A stretch of 64,000 nucleotides of DNA from NCBI GenBank assembly GCA_013076295.1, contig RQOL01000531.1, positions 5,022,001-5,086,000 on the forward strand. The letters run 5' to 3'. A program made the position numbers and the translations under genes. Positions 31,162 to 42,600 of this stretch are shown piece after piece (position 1 is the first letter of the stretch; every line of letters starts with the position of its first letter). The stretch comes from Sanderia malayensis. Its lineage: Eukaryota; Cnidaria; Scyphozoa; Semaeostomeae; Pelagiidae. The notes under the pieces were generated by a model. It was not told the origin of the DNA, ran no database searches, and saw only the letters and a program-made list of their open reading frames with translations.

Positions 31162-33618
31162 AAACAGAAAATATTTCAGCCCGGGCTGTTGAAAAGAAAA
31201 AAATGCATAGCCAAGTATTCGCATTCCTGCAGAAAAACTCCCCCCATCTTCCCCCCATTTTTGCAATAATAGTTACAAGATCTCAGAAGGAAAGAATAGA
31301 CAATCTTTTAAGCCTAGTATCCATATAGTCGTTGAGGGTCTTTGAGGGTCGTTGAGTCTTTGGCAGTCGTCGAGAGCATGTGATAAGAAAGCGCGCACAA
31401 TAACAAAGTGGCGCCAACTTTGTGCGTTTAAAACATGGCAGAAGCACACATGGAATTTTTGTTTTTGATTTTCGCAAATATCATGAGTAAGAAAACCGAA
31501 TATTCTTAAATTTGCTTTCTGTTTCTTTCGCTGTCATACCGAATTTTGTTCCTATCTCTTCCTAGCTATTACTCTTTACTAAACTTGTTATAGAAGCAGT
31601 CGTATTATATCTGAACTTCTGCCATAAATTCAGACAAACCTAAGGCTCCAAAATTGCTATGTTGCAGCGAGTCAAACACCTCGAAATATCCCCACGTGGC
31701 CTTTGGGCTATCTGTAAAAGGGGGAACGGGAAACAGGGAACGGGAAACGGGGAATAGGGAAAAGGGGAATATGACGTCACACGATGTCGTATGACGTCAT
31801 GTTCACCTTTTCCAAATCTGTAAAAGGGGGAATCGCGTACCCCATCGCAAAATATGTCAAAACAAAACGGACAGCGTCCGTAAATTCCGAGTCAGGGACA
31901 GCGTCCCTGCCCCTCCGCTCGCACTTCGTTCCTTGCAAATGTGTTTCCTACACGGCCCACAATATCGTAATTAACTGTTAAATCTATGTATAACATCATT
32001 GATATATTTACGTATTATTACCTAACAGTTATGTTGTAAATTATGATGATGATGAAGATGACTATGTTGCAAATTATGATTATGATGACTATTATGATGA
32101 TGATGATGATTCAAAGCATAACGCAATGGCTTGTTCTTGCGATTCTCTGCGGTACGAGTAAATAATTAATTGAGTTGAAAAGCATTCATCAAATGTTTGT
32201 TTGGGACTAACTGCAGGTTTCTTGTAAGTCGTATTTGTATTGTAACAGCTTTGTTTTTCACATAGCATTTCATTGGTCTGTTTGATATGTACATTCATTG
32301 ATTGATTTTTATATTTGTTGTCATACGACATTTGACATGGAATTACCTGCCTCTCATTTGTATATAAGACAGAAATCCTCTACTGCAAAAAAAGTTTATG
32401 AGTACGTTTATATAAAATCTTTGAAATACAAATAAGGGCTTTTATTGTGTATAACTCGTCATGCACTCAGTGCTTGATTAGGACCTTGCTTTCCGGACAG
32501 CTATCATTCTCTTAATTACTTAGGGTGGGAGCGGTTTAGCATGGCTTTTAAACAAAGGAATGCAGCACTTCATTTCAGCAAAATGTCAGTTTTCAATAAA
32601 CCAACAATTATTATTTCAATTGTCTATAAACTATATTTTGACTCGATTTATTAAAAATACACGTAATATAGTTTATTCTTAATTATGCCTGCGCTTAAAG
32701 TAAATGTAAATGTTTAACTGATATAAATCAAAATCAAATTAAAATTTAGGAACCCAATCGCATTTACTCTGCTCATCAAATAATGCCACAAACATAGAAT
32801 TATGGAAATATATTACACCAAGTATATTACAAATGTGTCCCGTATGTAAGTTCAGTCCCCGTATGTAATGTGCTCATTGCAATCTCCTTCACACGTGTTT
32901 TGTGAATCAGTTCTTATTTAGTTGTTTCACAATCCTAAATTTCACAAAAATGTTCTCTTGATCTCTCCTAAAACAATATAATACCTAAGCAATCATATGG
33001 GTCAAAAATTTGTTATGGTAAACTGAAAAATCAATTCAGCTTTTCGCTTTTCGCTGCTAATATTACAGCTTCAAAAGCTTGTTACAGAACGTCTTGGTTG
33101 TTAATCTTATGCCTCCCTTTAAGACGTTTTTTCCTTTTGTGCAGATCTGATCGAAGCCCAAGTGCAGACACTTGATTTCCTTCATTAAAGCTTTTATCCA
33201 TTTCTGCAAAGCATACAACATTTAATTCTGGGTAAGTTAATGAGAAATCTAAAGACAACAAATGCAATTCCAAGTTGACCTTGGACAGATCTGCAGATAG
33301 GCGTTATGCTTACCGTTTAATTTACGATTCGAAAAATGTATACGATTTTGCCCATCTCCAGCTTCAATTGCAGGCAACTTTCTACCAATTTGATTTGAAA
33401 AACCAAATGATTGCCTGAAAAAGTGAAATATAGAGCATGAAGATAAACGTACTTGTTTATAAGACAGTGAAATATAAGAAACCAATGTCTCTTCAGGTAT
33501 GCTACATGCTCTTTCAGGACTCCTGTTATGAACATAAGACACAAAAAGAAAGGATCTGACGCTATAAAGGGAAAAAATGCGTTTTCATGCTTTTGTCTAT
33601 GATAGTGAGTTTCTGCAA
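31162..33618. other. Intergenic: purine-rich tract and GAT repeats
   Basis: No gene recognised. 31717-31770 is a purine tract of GGGAA(C/T) units that shares GGCTATCTGTAAAAG and GGGGAATATG with 48372-48440. 32036-32115 is a GAT/ATG microsatellite. 31305-31345 resembles the end of the MITE at 59691-60216 (CCATATAGTCG). Confidence 0.5.
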
Positions 33619-34530
33619 TACGAGAGTTTGCGTTTACACTTTCCTGTCTCACTTATAGGACTGGTCGAGTCCAATATGACATCACAGTGGGAAGCCCATT
33701 TTTTCCCGTACTGAAGCAACAAACTTGACATCGAATTTCTCGCACATGATGAGATTGATATTTGTTTTTTTAACTTTGATGATGAGAAACAGGTCGGCGC
33801 ATAATGGGATTGGAATTTGAAAGGGTTGTGACCAGTTTGCAGCTGTGAGGAGGAAATAAAAAATTGCCATGTAGTGGCTGCTCGATGTGACCGGCGAGGG
33901 GGGGGGCGTAGGCTTAGCACTCCGGCCGCGCACTCTTTCACTGAAAGCTAGGAAAGAGATGTGAGCGAGAAAAGAAATGTTGAAAGAGAACGTTCTGGGC
34001 TATTAACTATAATCTTTCTGTTGTGTATCTGATAAAGTTGAAATGTATCAAAATATAAATATATAAATCTAACAATTTTTGGGGCTTGTCAAGAATCTGT
34101 GATGATATTTTTGATCCTAATTGGAATCCCGTATTGTTTTAACATAGCACGGCCTACGCCCGCCGCCACTGAGCACAACAAGCCCTTCAAATTTCAAGTA
34201 ACTCACCACAAGTCCTTCAAATTTCAATGCCACAATGCGCATCAAAAAACAAATATCGAGTCTATAGTATGGGAGAAAATCGACGTCAGATTTGTTTCTT
34301 CAGTACGGAAAAAAAGCGGGGTTCCCACTATGATTTCATAGTGGACTCGACCCAGTCCTAAAAGTGAGATAAGGAAAATGGCGAAAATGACGAAAAATCG
34401 ACACTTCCACACATTATAACTCGTGAACTAAGCGTCTGATTTAAAAATAATTTTCAGATCTGAAGTCAGCGTACCGAGATTTATTGAATTGACAAATAAC
34501 AAAAAAAAGCCGTAGGGGCACTTTAAAGAA
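33619..34530. repeat. Fold-back repeat element, copy 1
   Basis: The left arm (33619-33915) and right arm (34140-34380) are diverged inverted repeats. Landmarks are TCACAGTGGGAAGCCC versus GGGTTCCCACTATGA, and CCCGTACTGAAGCAACAAA versus its complement. The right end carries a non-repeated segment ending CGTAGGGGCACTTTAAA. A longer relative spans 37426-41050. No coding capacity in this copy. Confidence 0.65.
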
Positions 34531-36202
34531 AATACTTAAGGTGATTTGAACTCAAGTGATTTAAGAAAATTATAGTTAGCTACAAGTCAAACCAGTACCA
34601 CGTAAACCAAGCCGACCAGCAAAGCTTTAGCTTTTAAATAAGATCAGAAAATAATGTGTCAATTTTCATTGCATAAGCACTTTAATAAAGTTCACAACAA
34701 GGTACTTAAAACGTAAAAAGGATGAAATTTTGTGATCATTATCTATTGAAAGTTGATGTCAAAAATGTTATTCGTAGCATAACATTCTACTTCCGCCAAT
34801 GCAAATCCTTGGTAACGTGAAACATTTCAATTTTTGGCAAGAAACCATTGAGAAAGTTTTGGCACGGAAATTGGGAAATTACTAAGAAAGTTTCAGTTCT
34901 GCTCTGAGAAAAACTTTCGTGGAAAAAAGCGTGAACATTCACTGCGCAATTCAGACAATTCGAATATAGTTTTGCAAATAGTCTGAAGTTGAAAATAGTT
35001 ATATCATAATACACAAACTAAAAGTGGACTCCATTGTAGAGTGAGACGTAGTGGTAAATTTAAAAACAAGAAATGTCCCTTATCTGCCCCATGTATGAAT
35101 GATCGATACAATCCATATGCAAATATATTTAGCCATTGAATTATGTCTCGATCATATTCCTACTTCATCCATTTTCAAGTTTCTAAGATACGAAGATGCT
35201 CACGTTCTCATGAGAGGAAGATCGCTTGAATCTTTCTTTTCAAATAACGCCAAGCCATCATTCAATGAATTGCTTTTTCTTCTTAGACCAGGAGGCTTTG
35301 TGATAGACTTTTTTTTATTTCGCAAACCAAAAGAGGCATGATTTAAGAGCTCACTTTCGCTTGGTATGCTGTCGGAAGGAGCACCTGAAAGAGGTTTTTC
35401 ATTCACTTATTAGACTTATCGTGAGAAACAATTAGACGGGTCTTTTCTTCAAACAATTTCAGCAAAGTGGATATCCTTGGGTTTTTTGTATGAATTGTAT
35501 GTAATCGAGGTTGGAAAATAAAACTTTATTAGGGTAGCACTTGATGTTTTCAACAGCAGTATGATGTTTGATGACGTCATTTTGAATAACGCCACTGAGT
35601 GGTTGATTAGACCTTTCGAATGATACTTTCCGTTTTTGACTTTTGTTAGTATTTTCAATATTCTTTGACGTCATGGATCCAAGGACATTTGTTTAAAGGA
35701 TACAAACCACTAACGCCGACTATGATTCTGTGATTGGAATTTCAAGATCTTCAAAAAAGTTACAGGATTGCTGTTGTCCTGACTAAGTGAACTGAATGTT
35801 GGCCAAAATTGAATATTTTATTCAACGTTTGCGATTAAAATCCACGGATTCGTAATTAGCATAAGGAATATGGGCTATACCAATAAATAAATTTCATGTT
35901 GGTGCATCCAAAAATATTAAATTATGAATTATCAAAATACTTAATAGCACTCGAGAACAAATATATCATTCGAAAGGTCTAACCAAGCACTGTTCACTGG
36001 CGTTATTTTTAGGATTTAATTAACAAGCCAATGAAAAGATATGGTAGTATTTCAAGTAAAAATGTGTTGAAATGGCGTCATTAAAATCATACTTCAAGTC
36101 AAACTGTTACCCCTTTGATATTTTTCTCCGACGTCGATTACATAGAAATCGTGCAAGAAGCGCACTTTGCTAAATTATTTGAACAAATGTCTAAATGTAA
36201 TA
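34531..36202. other. Intergenic, no gene recognised
   Basis: Only short frames without recognisable motifs. AT-rich. Confidence 0.5.
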
Positions 36203-36490
36203 CCGTAAATCCTCGAATAAGCCCCCGGGGGCTTATTTGTAAAAACTAAATTTTAGCCCAATTATTGTCCAATATTAAGCAAAATAAAAGCTATACTATG
36301 CAGCCAATCAATGAAGTTATTGGTTTAAACTTGCTGCTACTTGCAATGCATTCACTAAACAACTTCAATGTCTCGATACTTGGGCTCAATATCCTTGCAA
36401 ATGATTATCAGGATGGGGGCTTATTCGAGGGGAGGGCTTATTCGAGGGGAAGGCTTATTCAAAGGTGGGAGCTTATTCGAGGATTTACGG
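36203..36490. mobile_element. TA-flanked MITE (CCTCGAATAAG family), copy 1
   Basis: Inverted ends CCGTAAATCCTCGAATAAGC, with TA on both sides (36201-36202, 36491-36492). The interior repeats GGGCTTATTCGAGG. Relatives are at 56734-57177 and 60619-62648. Confidence 0.85.
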
Positions 36491-36660
36491 TAGTCCAGGT
36501 GTCCAGTCTGAAACTCTGTTGGTCCATCGGTTGTCGTTAAAGCGAACTACATGTCCAGCCCAGCGGTGTTTGGTACACTGGACGTGAGTCTGTGGAGGTC
36601 TCCCAGGACATTCCTTTCCATTCTGCGTCGAGCAACTGGAAAGGCATCTTATATTATAAG
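36491..36660 (-). pseudogene. LINE C-terminal fragment (RTE-type tail)
   Basis: Minus strand contains VARRRMERNVLGDL in one frame and, shifted, HRWAGHVVRFNDNRWTNRV in another. Both are hallmarks of the C-terminal region of endonuclease/reverse-transcriptase LINEs (RWAGHVARM..RW). It lies directly downstream of the last tentative ANKRD55 exon. Confidence 0.6.
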
Positions 36661-36673
36661 GTGCTGTTAATAC

Positions 36674-39600
36674 TTGCCAAATTGGGCCATAATGGCCAAA
36701 GTTGAAATCATAATTGTATAAATAGCTGGATAATGTACCCCTTTTTACATCTATATTTTGCAAGTGATCAGGAAACTAGAAATTTAGATTTCACTTCATC
36801 AGATAAAACAATAGATGTTATTGCAAAAAGATGTAAACTAGTGAGAATTATATATGTTAAATGATGCTAAACAAAAAAGGCAAATACCTGAGACTTTTCG
36901 TCCTTTAGCAACGGGATTAATGGTAGCGACTGAACTTTGGTGAGACATTTTCGTCAATACATTTGGCATTGCAGCTGTATTCCGTATGGGAGCAAGCTTG
37001 TATTGCACCCTTGACGATTTTGGCTATGATTAAAAAATTCAGTTGTTGTATCGTAATTTACGATGCACTAAGAGGTTGCACTAAGAGGTTGTAACAGGTA
37101 TGAATGGAAATGAACTAGGAACTCACCGGTTTGGAACTTTTGCGTTTCTTAACATCGTCAAATATGTTTGACCCATCAACCATGTTAGAGCTCAGTTTAC
37201 TTGAATGAAGGGGAGGACTGATAGCCATCTGTGTTTGGTATCGCTGCTCATCTTCACTGAAGTCCACGGCACCGTGATTTAAAGCTACGAGAAATGGATC
37301 AAATATAATTAAAGTAATTTAGATATTAACTTAGCAAATCATTAATATTGGCTAAAAGTATAGAATGGAAAGCTCTGATTCTGATACGGTTTAAATTGTT
37401 TTGATCTGATGAGTAGTGTTTGACTTACGAGAGTTTGCGTTCACACTTTCGTGTCTCACTTTTAGGACTGGATCGAGCCCACTATGACATCATAATGGGA
37501 ACCCCGTTTCTTTTCCCGTACTGACGCAACAAATTTGACATCGATTTTCTCGCACAAGATGAGCTTTATATTTGATTTTTTAAGTTTGATGATGAGAAAC
37601 AGGTCGGCGCATAATGGGATTGGAATTTGAAAGGTTTTTGACGAGTTTGCAGCTGTGGAGAGGAAATACAAAATTCCAATGTAGTGGCTGCTCAATGTGC
37701 TCAGTGGCGGCGGGCGTAGGCCTAGATTCAGTATACAGTCAACACTGTCTAATTCGAAATCTATGGGGGAATCCAAATTTGTTCGATTTACAGAAAGTTC
37801 GAATTATACGAGTTTTCATGTAAGTGCCATATTTTACCCCTAGTTACCCCCATACCTCCGTTTTATGGCCATAAACTATATTTTTATGACCATTGTTATG
37901 GACTAAAGGCATTTTAAAGAAGCAAAACAGTTTATTAATTATTATAATAGAAAACAAAAATATATGGATTACGTCACAACATGGAAAATTGTTTTGCAAA
38001 GCGTTCATTACGGCCTTTGTCTAAGTGCCCCCAACTTTGTACTTTTGAGAACACCCACGGCATATTTATCCGTTGGGTTCTCTGGTTGTCTATTAGCTTC
38101 TAAAGCCTTATTAATTATACAGGTCTTCATACACTTTGGTACGCGTGATAACCTTTTTCATGAGATAGAATGCTCCAATTTTTTGTAACAATAACCGGCA
38201 GTTCAGCATCGAAAGGAATTGAAATTTCGTTTATATTGGCCTTAATACCTCCTCTGCATCTTCAATGAGCTTGACAGGTTTGGGTACTTTAATTAGTGCC
38301 ATTAATAAAGTTCAACTGATCGAATCTAACTTCTAGAAAGTGCCACGCTTAAACTGGGTCGTAAAAACCACTGTCTGGCATCCCGTACTAAGTCCCAGTA
38401 AGTCAATTTGTGTCAATTTGCCCAATGACGCAAGCTTCAATGGGCTTGCCAGAGACAAGAGCAAAAAAAAGAAGTACTGTTATAAGGTAATTTTGCTACA
38501 TTTTACAGTTCAGTTCAGTACTGTACTACAGTACAGTACTGAACTGAACTGAAGTACAGTACTGAAGTACTGTAACTGAGATTAACACAAAATTCGAATT
38601 ACAGAGGTTTTTTCTTTGAAGGGACAAAAATAAATGGTCGAATTACAGAAAGTTCGAATTACAGAGGTTCGAATTATAGAGGTTTTTTTATAAGGGTTTG
38701 TTAGGAATATCTCAAGGGACCACAGAATTTGTTTCGAATTAGTAAAAGTTCGAATTACACGAGTTCGAATTAGACAGAGTTGACTGTAATAGATAGTGTT
38801 CGCGATTTATCGTGTCTCGTTATATGTATTCGTGCGTATTTGTGCAATTTTGGTGATCAGAATTGAATAGGAAGTTTCCATAAATTAAACATTCTTAGTC
38901 GGATAGTAGTTCATGACAACAGGGATTGCAGTGCCGAGGAGAGCGAAGATGGTGATATGCGGATAGGATTGATCGTATCGTAGAGTAAAGCAGACCGATG
39001 GTAGTGATACCGTTGAAGGAGAACCTGATGCATTTGATCCTATTTGGCTGAGAAATCTTTCGCTGAAAGCAATGAAAGAGATGTGAGCGAGAAAAGAAAT
39101 GTTGAAAGAGAACTTTCTAGGCAATTAACTGGATCTGAACTATTATCTTTCTGTTGTGTATCTGATGAAGTAAAAGTATATCAAAATTCTGCACATAATA
39201 TGATTTAGGCCATATCCATCCATCTCGGTCCAAAACCTTTGTGGTTGAAGACACTTTAAACAATTCGATTTTCATTAGGTACAGCAAGCGTAGAAAATGT
39301 GCAACACAATTCCTTATTACTACACATGAATTTCGTTATTGCACCGAAATTGATGGTTGCATGTTGGCATTTTCTAACTGCGAAGTTATGTTGTTATTGA
39401 GGAAAGTTGGACAAATTCATTGTGTTACAGAATATCCAGTCCTGGTTTAACACCAATCTGTTTTAATGATTTTGCAGTGAGATTGTCAGCTACAAAATAT
39501 ATGAATAGAAAGGGGAGAAGGATTTAAAAAATCACTTAGAAGAAAAATCTTTTGAACTCTGTTATTTAATCGGTTTCATTGATGATGATGCGTCCATAGC

Positions 39601-42600
39601 AATTCTTCCGTCGTTGCGAATTGATGGAATCTATCCATTGCATTCTCGCTACAGCTTCAAGGTGATCGTCCTAATAAAACTGAATCCTGTGAAGCTCTAC
39701 GATTTGTCGGGTGTATTTCCAGGGCTAGCAAAACACATCGATATGGCATATTTTCCCAGTTTCATATATAAATCTAAAAATTTTAGGGGCTTGTCAAGAA
39801 TCCTTGATGATATTTTTTATCCTAATTGGAATCCCGTATTGTTTTAACATTGTACGGCCTACGTCCGCCGCCACTGAGCACATTGAGCAGCCACTACAAG
39901 GGAGTTTTTAATTCCTCCCCACAGCTGCAAACTCTTCAAATCGACGTCAGATTTGTTGCTTCAGTACGGAAAAAAATGGGTTCTCACTATGATGTCATAG
40001 TGGACTCGACCCAGTCCTGAAAGTGAGACAAGGAAATGGCGAAAATGACGAAACATCGAGATTTCCGCACGTTATAACTCGTGAACTGTGCTGATTAGCA
40101 AGTACAACGAGTTGATCGAAGTTCTAGAACAGTGACGGATGCAAAGGGACATGACTGTACAGGGGGAGTGCGAGAACAATTACATAAGGGCCCCGTTATG
40201 GTGTTACGTTATTGTAGAAGTAAGCACGTCCAACCGAGTTCGTACGAGAAACTGTGTCTAGTTGGGACGAAATCATGCTGTTGTTATGTATCTTTAATTG
40301 TTTATGTAAATGATTTTGATTACGTAGTGGGGTAATTCCCAAGCAGAGGGTATATATAGGGTTGCTTGCTCCCCTATAGTAGGTTCCAGTTGGAGAGGTA
40401 TCACGGACTGGTATTTAGTCATTAGATATCGTCTGGGGAACCCGGCTTGTTAAATGGTTGCAGCTCTAAGATTTGTTAATAGCAGATTCATGATTGATCA
40501 ATGGAATATTCGGAGATTCATGAGAGTTCCTTGTGTGAAGCTTGAAGAGATAGTCAACGGAAACTAACGCTGCAAAGGGGAACAAAAGGCTAAAGTGACG
40601 GATACATCTGAGGTATCGTGATATTTATGTTTGCTCATGCGTAAGCCGTTAAGTTGTGTTGAAATTGAAGACCACTGGGGGTCTAACTGTTCGATTTACG
40701 TATTTTAGGGTATTTAATCGTTTAATAAGTTTTTCTTCGCGTTCGTAGTTATTAATTCGTATCGTTGAGACAGAGTCTGTAAGCCTTAAGTTATCGTTAT
40801 TGTATTAGTTTTGCCACGCCCTTTCTCCTAAGTAGGTGAAGGCAATTACGGAATTTCTCCTATGTTAGTTTGGCCAATTTGCGTATATACAGTCTCCTAG
40901 AAACTATCGGACAAAGTGGTTTTTGCCCTGAAGATTCCCGACAGAACTACGCGTCTGATTTAAAAATAATGTTCAGATGTGAAGTCAGCGTACCGAGTTT
41001 TGAATTCAATTGAATTCACAAATAAAAAAAGTCGTAGGGGCACTTTAAAAAAGAATAGTTCCAGCGTCCTCTTCTTTAGCTCCATCCTCGGATGAAAATC
41101 ATCCACAAAGGCTGTAAATGCTCAAGGGATCTTAACCCACTATGTGATTAGATGGGTGTGCAATCTTTACCTGCATGATCAGTGCATCTTGAAACTTCTA
41201 CACAATCGTCATTTCCGTGCTGTAACATTCTACTGAAAGCATATTGTAGTTTATCTGTTTCATCAAAATTAATGGGCATTTGTGAATAAAGACGCTTGAT
41301 ATTTTCAATTTGCTTCTGCTCCCTTTCGTTTGACACTTTCAATGAAAAAATTTCACCTTCAGGGATATGAGAGGCAGTACAGTTAACATATTTGTCGTCC
41401 CTTCTATTTTCCAACTGATGCAGGCCAGCGGGTATTAATATATCGTGTGGTTTATTTGGATTGTAATTCTTCAATAAAGAAACGCATATGCTATGATTCA
41501 ATTGTTTTGCATATGCGACTGGAGGTACTTTGTACCGGTCAACAGAGGTGTGAATAACACCAAGCCGAAGTAATCCAGCAACACAGTGATATTCTCCCAT
41601 GGCGCATGCCCAATGCAATGCAGTCCTAAAAATATGAAAAAATTTGGAATTCGGTTTTATAGGGCTGATTTACTGTCAGCAAGATAATGTAGTAACGTAG
41701 TCACGTATAGTAAATTGCAGACAATATTTATTGCTGCTGTGGAGTAAAACGGCCGCGCAGCAGAATATAATGGAGTAGTTTTCGGGAACAAATCTTGCCT
41801 GTTTGTCCAATTTTAGCCTGCGCATGGTCTCAAAATCACAATAATCATGCTCCGTTCCAAATAAAATGTGGCCGTTTGAATTGGAAGTTTTCAATTACTC
41901 TTGTATGGTCAGTTCAAAAGAAACAAAGAGCAAAGAATACAGATTACAGAGCACATTATTACTTCCAGTCAGCAATCAACATGTGCTAACTGACTGGCGC
42001 GTGCGCGGCGCAAGTCAAAAAGGGACGACTTCTACCTTCCTTCATTATCACCAAGGTCAAGATCACACCCGAATCCTTGTGATAATGCAAATATGACGTC
42101 AAGATTTCCCGCAGCAGCGGCAAAATGCAACGGTGTCTTCCCCTGATCGGTCGTCTGGTCGACAATGTCTTTCCTCATTGAAGAATAGAGCAATGCGCCA
42201 CACGCCGCTGTACAACCATTCTATAGATTAAAAAATGTGTGACAAAAAAGGAGCCAATTATCCAACAATCTACACTAATAATTAACATTTATCAAAGCAG
42301 TTAGAAAAAAATCACTTCAAAGCAAACGTCCCAAGTTACTATTTGTAAACACGATTGCTCGAGCGTTGAGATAGGATGAACTAATTGTGAAGTTCTAATG
42401 ATCAACAGGTGACACAGTTAGATTTCGGTGCATGGACCAACGAATGCAATGCAATTATACTTTTCCACGCCTCTCTTTGATGTGTAAAATTTGATTGATC
42501 ACAGAACAAGCCAATGGTAAAGGTATATTCGTAATATCAACACGGGCGCCGCTGATTGGATAGAGAAATCAATAAATCAATCCGTTTGGCCTGTTGAGAA

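Larger units (their letters stand above)
37426..41050. repeat. Fold-back repeat element, copy 2 (expanded)
   Basis: Left arm 37426-37725 and right arm from 39840 match copy 1 at 33619-34530, including the spacer words GAAAAGAAATGTTGAAAGAGAA and GGGGCTTGTCAAGAATC. This copy carries a MITE (37736-38786), about 650 bp of extra interior with short frames (39140-39780), and a solo LTR (40087-40943) inserted in the right arm. It lies in an ANKRD55 intron. Confidence 0.65.

Noticed and set aside
33317..33941. Overlapping minus-strand frames of 83-114 codons
   Set aside because: They coincide with the arms of the fold-back repeat, similar frames recur at 37462-37776, and the translation has no recognisable protein features.
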